NCBI GenBank assembly: GCA_028065135.1
Contig: JAPTWR010000039.1
Coordinates: forward strand, 1 to 6,166
DNA length: 6,166 nucleotides
DNA from: Acidithiobacillus sp.
Lineage (GTDB): Bacteria; Pseudomonadota; Gammaproteobacteria; Acidithiobacillales; Acidithiobacillaceae
Reading direction: 5' to 3'
This document shows positions 1-6,166 of this stretch, one piece after another. Both the position numbers and the translations under genes were made by a program. Under the pieces are notes generated by a model. It did not search any database and had not been told where the DNA came from. It worked only from the letters and a program-made list of their open reading frames with translations. The first letter of the stretch is position 1, and every line of letters starts with the position of its first letter.

Positions 1-1812
<1,812 letters not shown>

Positions 1813-1855
1813 CAAATATGACTGTCAGATATGGCATACGGGAATCGGCGGAAGC

Positions 1856-1864
1856 TGTTATAGT
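1856..1864 (+). promoter_or_regulatory. Candidate extended -10 promoter for the regulator cluster
   Basis: TGTTATAGT matches the extended -10 pattern TGnTATAAT with one mismatch. It lies about 76 bases before the regulator ATG at 1940, in the gap after thiC. The hexamer 17 bases upstream (1836-1841) does not resemble TTGACA, which is tolerated by extended -10 promoters. This is a pattern match only. The cluster could instead be read through from thiC, since no terminator is visible between them. Confidence 0.3.
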
Positions 1865-1931
1865 TGGCATGCCTACCGGGGGAGAGTGCTCGTCGTGCGG
1901 GTAGCGCGATCTGGTGTGTGAGTTACGATGG

Positions 1932-1936
1932 GGAGG
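1932..1936 (+). promoter_or_regulatory. Ribosome binding site that decides the regulator start
   Basis: GGAGG ends three bases before ATG 1940. It lies downstream of the alternative in-frame ATG 1928, which has no Shine-Dalgarno match in front of it. The spacing is shorter than usual, but this still favours 1940 over 1928. Confidence 0.6.
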
Positions 1937-1939
1937 GCC

Positions 1940-3301
1940 ATGACGGATTTACTCAAGCAGTTACGACCGGAAATGACGTCGCTGTTAAACTGTTTTAGCG
2001 CTCCGGCGGTATTGCTTTGCTCGGATTACACGGTCCTTGCCGCCAATCAGGCCTACCGACGGGTTTTCGGTGATGGTAAGCCTTTACAGGGGCGGCGCTG
2101 TTACGAGATCATGGCGGAAGCAGGCTACACATGTCGTCAGGGGGGCAACCAGTGCCCCCTCGATACGTGTCAGCGTTCTGGTACCGATCAGCATGTGGTG
2201 CATAGCGGTACCTCCGGAAACGCCCAGATTGATCTGTACCCCATTCGCAACGATAACGCCGAAGTCGTTTATTTTCTCGAACTTCTGATTCTTATACCGC
2301 AGTCGGTTGTGCAATCCGCTCCAGCTATGGTCGGCAACTCCCCCGCCTGGCAGGACGTTACCGCGCTTATCCGACGAGCGGCCCCCAGTGAGGCCGTCGT
2401 ATTGCTGCTGGGAGAGTCCGGTACGGGCAAAGAACTGGCCGCCGCCGCCATACATCAGGGTAGCCGGGTTCGCAACGGGCCCTTTGTGGCGGTGGATTGC
2501 TCTGGATTGCCCGAAACCCTCTTCGAGAGTGAGCTCTTCGGCCATGAGAAAGGAGCATTTACCGGCGCACACTCGCGCAAAATTGGCTTGGTAGAAGCGG
2601 CTAATGGTGGCACCCTTTTTCTGGATGAAATCGGCGATATTCCCCTCAACTTGCAGGTAAAACTCCTGCGCCTGCTGGAAACAGGTTATTTCCGGCGAGT
2701 GGGGGGCGTGGAGCCGATCCGTTCGCAGTTCCGCCTGATCTCGGCTACACATCGCCCGCTGGAAAGAATGGTCGAGGAGGAGCGGTTCCGGCAGGATCTA
2801 TATTATCGTTTGAATACCTTTCCTATCGTGTTGCCCGCGCTGCGTGAGCGCCTGGAGGATATTCCCCCGCTGGCGGAAGCCATTCTGCAGCGATTGCCCG
2901 TGGCCAAGGGCCTCCAGCTTCATGCGGACACGCTGGATATGCTGCAACACTATGATTACCCCGGTAATATTCGTGAATTGCGCAACATCCTTGAGCGTGC
3001 CGCACTGTTGGCTGATGATGTCTGGATTCTCCCCGAGCATCTGCCCGCAAACCTTCAGCATCTGCCAGGGCAGAAGAAACCCGGCACGGCAAACGCAGTG
3101 TCTGCCAGACAGTCCTCCGTACCAGGCGTTGCAGAAATCATTCCTCTGGCGGAACTGGAAGAGCAATATCTACGCTGGGCGCGGGGAAGTTACGGCGGGG
3201 ATCGCCGCAGTCTGGCGCAACGTCTGGGCGTAAGCGAACGCACTTTATATCGTAAGTTGGATGCATTGAGGAGTCATACCGAACATGTCGTTGAGCCATG
3301 A
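1940..3301 (+). CDS. PAS-containing sigma-54-dependent Fis-family transcriptional activator
   Basis: Enhancer-binding activator that uses ATP to open sigma-54 RNA polymerase complexes; 453 residues from ATG 1940. Residues about 13-118 form a PAS-like sensor ([13 protein letters not shown], then [11 protein letters not shown]) with four closely placed cysteines, C54, C65, C72 and C77. The AAA+ domain (about 130-372) is complete. It has Walker A GESGTGKE at 158-165, the sigma-54 contact loop GAFTGA at 205-210, Walker B GGTLFLDE at 223-230, the [10 protein letters not shown] arginine region near 282-291 and sensor [10 protein letters not shown] at 340-347. A linker of about 30 residues leads to a Fis-type helix-turn-helix (about 403-443; [17 protein letters not shown]). 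There is no response-regulator receiver domain, so the signal is probably sensed directly by PAS. The gene overlaps the following hydrolase by 17 bases. The function class is certain; signal and targets are unknown. A start at 1928 would add four residues. Confidence 0.95.
   Translation: MTDLLKQLRPEMTSLLNCFSAPAVLLCSDYTVLAANQAYRRVFGDGKPLQGRRCYEIMAEAGYTCRQGGNQCPLDTCQRSGTDQHVVHSGTSGNAQIDLYPIRNDNAEVVYFLELLILIPQSVVQSAPAMVGNSPAWQDVTALIRRAAPSEAVVLLLGESGTGKELAAAAIHQGSRVRNGPFVAVDCSGLPETLFESELFGHEKGAFTGAHSRKIGLVEAANGGTLFLDEIGDIPLNLQVKLLRLLETGYFRRVGGVEPIRSQFRLISATHRPLERMVEEERFRQDLYYRLNTFPIVLPALRERLEDIPPLAEAILQRLPVAKGLQLHADTLDMLQHYDYPGNIRELRNILERAALLADDVWILPEHLPANLQHLPGQKKPGTANAVSARQSSVPGVAEIIPLAELEEQYLRWARGSYGGDRRSLAQRLGVSERTLYRKLDALRSHTEHVVEP
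3268..3273 (+). promoter_or_regulatory. Ribosome binding site of the hydrolase, inside the regulator gene
   Basis: GAGGAG lies 11 bases before ATG 3285, within the last codons of the regulator. Spacing is at the long end of normal. Its position suggests translational coupling: ribosomes finishing the regulator at 3301 would cover this start. Confidence 0.5.
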
Positions 3302-3968
3302 TGTTTGGCCGGAGGGTCTGCTGACGCGCCCCGGTCGCGATGCGGATGCTCCTTGCGTTGTGCTGTTGCACGGCCTCGGTGCCTCTATGGAAGACCTCGC
3401 CGGGGTGGCGGATCTTGTAGACCCGGAAGGCCGCTACCGCTGGGCATTTCCCAATGCGCCTGTGCGTCCGGTCCGCATCAACGGCGGCAGACCGATGCGG
3501 GCCTGGTATGACATTTATGGTTCAGACAGTCATTCCGCGGAAGATGCGGAAGGATTACAGGACATGGCCAGGCGGCTCAGCGTCCTACTGGATCATGAGG
3601 CGGGTAAGAGATCATCTATCATTCTCGGTGGATTCTCGCAGGGCGGTGCCATGTCGCTCTATACCGCATTGCATACCGGTTATGTGACCAAGGCGGTGCT
3701 TGCCCTGAGTGCCTACCTGCCGTTGCGCGCCCAGCTGTCGACAGCTACGGCCAAGTCGCCGCTGATATTTTTGGCGCACGGGCAACAGGACACCGTCTTG
3801 CCCATTTCTTATATGGAGATTGCCCAGCAGATGATGGAAGTATTGGGTTATAAGATAAGCGCTCACCGCTATCCCATGGACCACACCCTTTGTGAGGACG
3901 AACTGCTGGATTTACGTACCTTTCTTCATACAATTGCCGATTCCCAGGAGACGATACCATGCCAGTGA
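3285..3968 (+). CDS. Alpha/beta-hydrolase, phospholipase/carboxylesterase (acyl-protein thioesterase-like) family
   Basis: Predicted serine esterase of the small carboxylesterase / acyl-protein thioesterase family. It hydrolyses carboxylic or thioester bonds of short or medium acyl substrates; the natural substrate cannot be told from sequence. 227 residues, typical for the family. The oxyanion-side motif LLHGLGAS is at 27-34 and the substrate-side block AFPNAPVRPV at 54-63, followed by MRAWYDI at 71-77. The nucleophile elbow GFSQGGA has Ser118. The catalytic acid is Asp169 in HGQQDTVLP, and the base is His200 in YPMDHTLCEDEL. No signal peptide or membrane segment is seen, so it should be cytosolic. 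It starts at ATG 3285, 17 bases inside the regulator. ATGs at 3298 and 3301 are out of frame. It ends 10 bases inside the next gene. Overlaps at both ends argue for one co-translated operon. Confidence 0.93.
   Translation: MSLSHDVWPEGLLTRPGRDADAPCVVLLHGLGASMEDLAGVADLVDPEGRYRWAFPNAPVRPVRINGGRPMRAWYDIYGSDSHSAEDAEGLQDMARRLSVLLDHEAGKRSSIILGGFSQGGAMSLYTALHTGYVTKAVLALSAYLPLRAQLSTATAKSPLIFLAHGQQDTVLPISYMEIAQQMMEVLGYKISAHRYPMDHTLCEDELLDLRTFLHTIADSQETIPCQ
3946..3950 (+). promoter_or_regulatory. Ribosome binding site of the CopD-like gene
   Basis: AGGAG lies eight bases before ATG 3959, at ideal spacing and inside the 3' end of the hydrolase gene. It supports the 10-base overlap start. Confidence 0.6.
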
Positions 3969-4441
3969 ATGTGTTATGGATTGAACAATTCGTACATATT
4001 GTCGCCGTAGTGATCTGGATTGGCGGTCTTTTTTTCGCCACGGTCGTGCTGGCACCCGTTCTGCAGGCAGAAATCGCTCAGGCCAGCACCCGAATTCCTT
4101 TGCTGCACGCCATCCTGCGCCGATTTTTTCTGTGGGTCTGGATATCCGGTGCAGTATTGCTCAGCAGTGGTTACACCATGGTAGCGCTGTTCTACGGGGG
4201 CTTTGCCACCCTCAGTGCGCCGATCTCAATGATGATGTTATTGGGTACGATCATGGTGATGCTGTCGCTGCATGTCTACTTTGCACCGCTCAAACGGCTA
4301 CGGCGTGCCGTCCGCGATCAGGACTGGAAGGCGGGTGCACGCGCCTTGAGTCAAGTCCGCCTGGTTTCTGGCGTCAACCTGCTCTTATCGTTGGTGGTGA
4401 TTCTGATGGGGGTGTGGGGGATGGTTGGCACCCCCTGGTAG
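3959..4441 (+). CDS. Small CopD-like integral membrane protein
   Basis: Inner-membrane protein of 160 residues with four predicted helices at about 9-31, 57-79, 86-108 and 135-156. The first helix carries HIVAVVIWIGGLFF, the His-x6-Trp-x-Gly-Gly pattern common to CopD-type and related small four-helix membrane proteins. A basic loop (KRLRRAVRD, 112-120) lies between helices 3 and 4 and suggests a cytoplasmic side. His13, His50 and His105 lie in or near helices and could bind heme or copper, which is inference only. CopD relatives have been linked to copper handling, but many such short proteins have no assigned role, so I give no symbol. It is the last gene of the three-gene cluster and starts 10 bases inside the hydrolase gene. 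It ends 21 bases before the convergent reductase gene, and no hairpin terminator is visible in that gap (4442-4462). Confidence 0.8.
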   Translation: MPVNVLWIEQFVHIVAVVIWIGGLFFATVVLAPVLQAEIAQASTRIPLLHAILRRFFLWVWISGAVLLSSGYTMVALFYGGFATLSAPISMMMLLGTIMVMLSLHVYFAPLKRLRRAVRDQDWKAGARALSQVRLVSGVNLLLSLVVILMGVWGMVGTPW

Positions 4442-4462
4442 CCTTGCAGTCCGGGTCAGTCG

Positions 4463-5881
4463 TTAATCTGTTGCTCCAAAAATCCGCTCTTCCAGACCCC
4501 ATCGTGCCGCCAGCGTTTCGGCGGCATTCACGAGTTCTTCCGCGCGCGAGGGGTGGTTGACGCGCGTTTCGACGATCTTGCGCAAGGCCTCATCGCGGTT
4601 GCCATTGCCGGCGAGCAGGTGGATCAGTTCGCCAGCATCGCGGCCGACAATTTCACCGCCGAGCAACTCGCCGCTATCCATGTCCGCCAACAAACGGACG
4701 AAGCCCACACTATCATCCTGCCCCAATGCCCGCGGTGAGGTTTCAAAAGCGGCAAAACCCACCGCTGGTTCAAAGCCCAGGTCTTCGGCCGCATCATCAT
4801 CCATACCGATACGCGCCAGTTCCACTGCCGAATAAACCAGTTCCGGTACCCAGAGCGGATCGCGTTCCTGTTTTTCGGCGCTGAGCAGATTATGGATGAC
4901 TATCTGGGCATCGCTGAGGGCCTGATTGGCATTCATGATCGGGCCGACCGCATCGCCAATGGCATAGATGCCGGGCTCCTCCGTCTCCAGCATAGTATTA
5001 GTCCGTACAAATCCGCGATCATCCAGGGTGACATTGGTGTTTTCCAGCCCCAGTCCCTCCGTAAAAGCATGGCGCCCGGTAGCGAGCAGCAGCCAATCGC
5101 CCTGAACCGACTTCCCCCGGTCATCGAAGACCGTCACTCCAGCGGTCGTCGTTTCAATGCGGGCGATCTTGAATCCTGCCTGTGGATGGATATTCAACGC
5201 CGCCAGCGCCGCTTTGAGCGTATCCTTGGCCTGCGGTGAATACCGGGTATGGGCGAGGGGAGGGGCGTGCGTCAGCCATTCCACCTGTTTGCCGAGTTGG
5301 GTGAAAATATACGCGAACTCGGTGCCGATGACCCCGCCGCCCACCATAATTACCCGATCCCCACTGGGGACGCCGTCGTCATAAAGCATATCGCTCGTCA
5401 GCGCCTTACCGGGTACCGTGGTGATTCCCTGGGGTAGGGATGGCACCGATCCGGTGGCAATGACGCTGGTTTCCGTATGGATTTCCGCCAGGCCCGCAGC
5501 GCTCTGGATTTGAATGTGCCGCGGATCGAGGAAGCACCCGGTGCCATTATAAAGATGCACGCCAAGACGCTTCAGATAATCGACATAGCTGGCGCGCACC
5601 GTCTCGACCACTTTATGCTGGTGCTGCCAGGCTTGCGTCATATCTCCCGTGAGCGCCATACCCACAACGCCCCGTTTTTCGAAATGACGACTTTGCTCGA
5701 TCCACTTTGCCGTCTCATGCCAGTCCTTTTTGGGCACGCAGCCGCGATTCAGGCAGGTGCCACCCCAGGTCTGATTCTCGATGATCGCGGTTTTTTTACC
5801 ACGCAGAGTGGCCAGCACCGCCGCGCGATAGCCGCCTGGGCCACTACCAATAATCGTGATGTCATAATTTTTTGTTTTCAT
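4463..5881 (-). CDS. FAD-dependent disulfide reductase, dihydrolipoamide dehydrogenase-like
   Basis: Pyridine-nucleotide disulfide oxidoreductase, class I, 472 residues; the family has about 450-480. The FAD site is IIGSGPGGYRAA at 10-21. The redox cysteines are C43 and C48 in GGTCLNRGCVPKK, a mix of lipoamide-dehydrogenase (GGTCLN) and glutathione-reductase (GCVPKK) style. The NAD(P) fold is VGGGVIGTEFA at 180-190, then ATGR at 267-270 and the second FAD contact YAIGDAVGP at 306-314. The dimerisation domain ends with HPSRAE, whose His443 and Glu448 have the spacing of the lipoamide-dehydrogenase acid-base pair. Mercuric reductase is unlikely, because there is no C-terminal Cys pair and no N-terminal metal-binding domain. 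No E1/E2 genes are adjacent, so the disulfide substrate is open. I chose ATG 5881 because the family begins a few residues before the FAD motif. In-frame ATGs at 5932, 5938 and 6043 would add tails without family similarity. The Shine-Dalgarno match in front of 5881 is weak (AGATGGA). Confidence 0.92.
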   Translation of the reverse strand: MKTKNYDITIIGSGPGGYRAAVLATLRGKKTAIIENQTWGGTCLNRGCVPKKDWHETAKWIEQSRHFEKRGVVGMALTGDMTQAWQHQHKVVETVRASYVDYLKRLGVHLYNGTGCFLDPRHIQIQSAAGLAEIHTETSVIATGSVPSLPQGITTVPGKALTSDMLYDDGVPSGDRVIMVGGGVIGTEFAYIFTQLGKQVEWLTHAPPLAHTRYSPQAKDTLKAALAALNIHPQAGFKIARIETTTAGVTVFDDRGKSVQGDWLLLATGRHAFTEGLGLENTNVTLDDRGFVRTNTMLETEEPGIYAIGDAVGPIMNANQALSDAQIVIHNLLSAEKQERDPLWVPELVYSAVELARIGMDDDAAEDLGFEPAVGFAAFETSPRALGQDDSVGFVRLLADMDSGELLGGEIVGRDAGELIHLLAGNGNRDEALRKIVETRVNHPSRAEELVNAAETLAARWGLEERIFGATD

Positions 5882-5927
5882 GATTCCATCTTTTTCAATA
5901 AAATAAGAAATATTCGTAAAGTCATTT

Positions 5928-5941
5928 GCCATGTTCATGGC
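5928..5941. repeat. Inverted repeat GCCATG-2-CATGGC in the reductase leader
   Basis: A perfect 6+6 base dyad separated by two bases, about 47 bases upstream of the reductase ATG at 5881. As DNA it has the form of a dimeric-regulator operator. As RNA it could form a five-pair stem with a four-base loop. It contains the alternative ATGs 5932 and 5938. The dyad is seen directly; any role is inferred. Confidence 0.55.
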
Positions 5942-5946
5942 GAGTT

Positions 5947-5987
5947 GCTGCTTGCCAGACTGACAGGCCCCCTGCAGATCAAGCAGC
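5947..5987 (-). promoter_or_regulatory. Hairpin in the 5' leader of the reductase mRNA
   Basis: Outer arms GCTGCTTG and CAAGCAGC (5980-5987 and 5947-5954) pair perfectly over eight bases. Between them CTGCAGG pairs with CCTGTCAG with one bulged T, closing a GGG loop. The two stems are separated by a small internal loop. The element ends about 65 bases before the start codon. No U-run follows on the reductase strand, so it does not look like a rho-independent terminator. It matches no riboswitch class that I recognise. The pairing is seen; transcription through it and a regulatory role are inferred. Confidence 0.45.
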
Positions 5988-6166
5988 GGATAAATAAATT
6001 GTGTTGTTGTTTGACAGCGACGCCCACCCCTCGCCATTCTCAATGACTGAAGCGCATTGTTTATGGGAACAATCTGTTAACGTTTTTTGATAATATAATG
6101 TTTTCAGTGAGCTATAAAGCTTGCCTGAAATCTGTCTGCAAGAACAGGCCCGCCGGCGTGGTTGAT

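Larger units (their letters stand above)
5882..6166. other. Non-coding region upstream of the reductase gene, to the window edge
   Basis: 285 bases with no gene I can support. The part next to the reductase start (5882-6000) is its probable leader, with one dyad and one hairpin described separately. Bases 6060-6118 are clearly AT-rich and include a perfect TATAAT on + at 6094-6099, without a -35 match at 16-18 bases. On the - strand a poor promoter match (CTGTCA, 17 bases, TTTATC, around 6000-6025) could serve the reductase. At the edge a short open frame on + from ATG 6098 runs out of the window, and on - a frame enters the window and ends at TGA 6104. Neither can be judged. Confidence 0.6.

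Noticed and set aside
1873..1904. CTACC...GGTAG hairpin as a thiC terminator
   Set aside because: Only five pairs enclose a loop of more than 20 bases, and there is no T-run after it.
4424..4449. TGGCAC...TTGC near the end of the CopD-like gene as a sigma-54 promoter
   Set aside because: The two halves are 12 bases apart instead of about five, so the -24/-12 spacing is wrong.
4442..4462. Bidirectional terminator between the convergent genes
   Set aside because: The 21-base gap has no inverted repeat or T-run.
5477..6046. 189-codon open frame on the + strand antisense to the reductase gene
   Set aside because: It lies mostly opposite a well-conserved reductase, shows no recognisable motifs and has the composition of an antisense shadow. 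The same applies to the long frames at 1-570 (-), 718-1233 (-) and 2084-2752 (-).
6113..6141. TTGCAG-17-TTTATA on the - strand as the reductase promoter
   Set aside because: Only three of six bases match in each hexamer, and the resulting leader would exceed 220 bases.
6120..6142. CTTGC...GCAAG inverted repeat near the right edge
   Set aside because: Five pairs with a 13-base loop are expected by chance and have no flanking feature to support them.

Overview
The window looks like chromosomal DNA of a GC-moderate proteobacterium. The ThiC and dehydrogenase sequences are of gammaproteobacterial or Acidithiobacillia type. An acidophilic sulfur/iron oxidiser such as Acidithiobacillus is my guess, made from overall protein flavour and codon use; no marker in the window proves it. 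There are no mobile elements, CRISPR arrays, tRNAs or rRNAs.

Layout. Bases 1-1812 (+) hold the 5'-truncated thiamine-pyrimidine synthase gene thiC. After a 127-base gap with a possible extended -10 promoter comes a compact (+) cluster of three overlapping genes. The first is a PAS / sigma-54 AAA+ / Fis-type activator (1940-3301), the second a carboxylesterase/acyl-protein-thioesterase-type hydrolase (3285-3968), and the third a small four-helix CopD-like membrane protein (3959-4441). Only 21 bases separate this cluster from a convergent (-) gene (4463-5881) for a flavin disulfide reductase of the dihydrolipoamide dehydrogenase class. Bases 5882-6166 appear non-coding. They carry the leader of that reductase gene, with a dyad and a well-paired hairpin, and an AT-rich stretch near the right edge.

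How the parts fit. thiC is housekeeping. The overlaps (17 and 10 bases) strongly suggest that regulator, hydrolase and membrane protein are translated from one message. The regulator has a four-cysteine PAS sensor and all the motifs needed to remodel sigma-54 polymerase, but no convincing sigma-54 promoter is visible in front of any gene here, so its main target is probably outside the window. The reductase is an unlinked-looking single gene with no 2-oxoacid dehydrogenase E1/E2 partner in view. The observations most worth a second look are the cysteine-bearing PAS domain, the structured leader of the reductase gene and the reductase's unusual NAD(P)-site.
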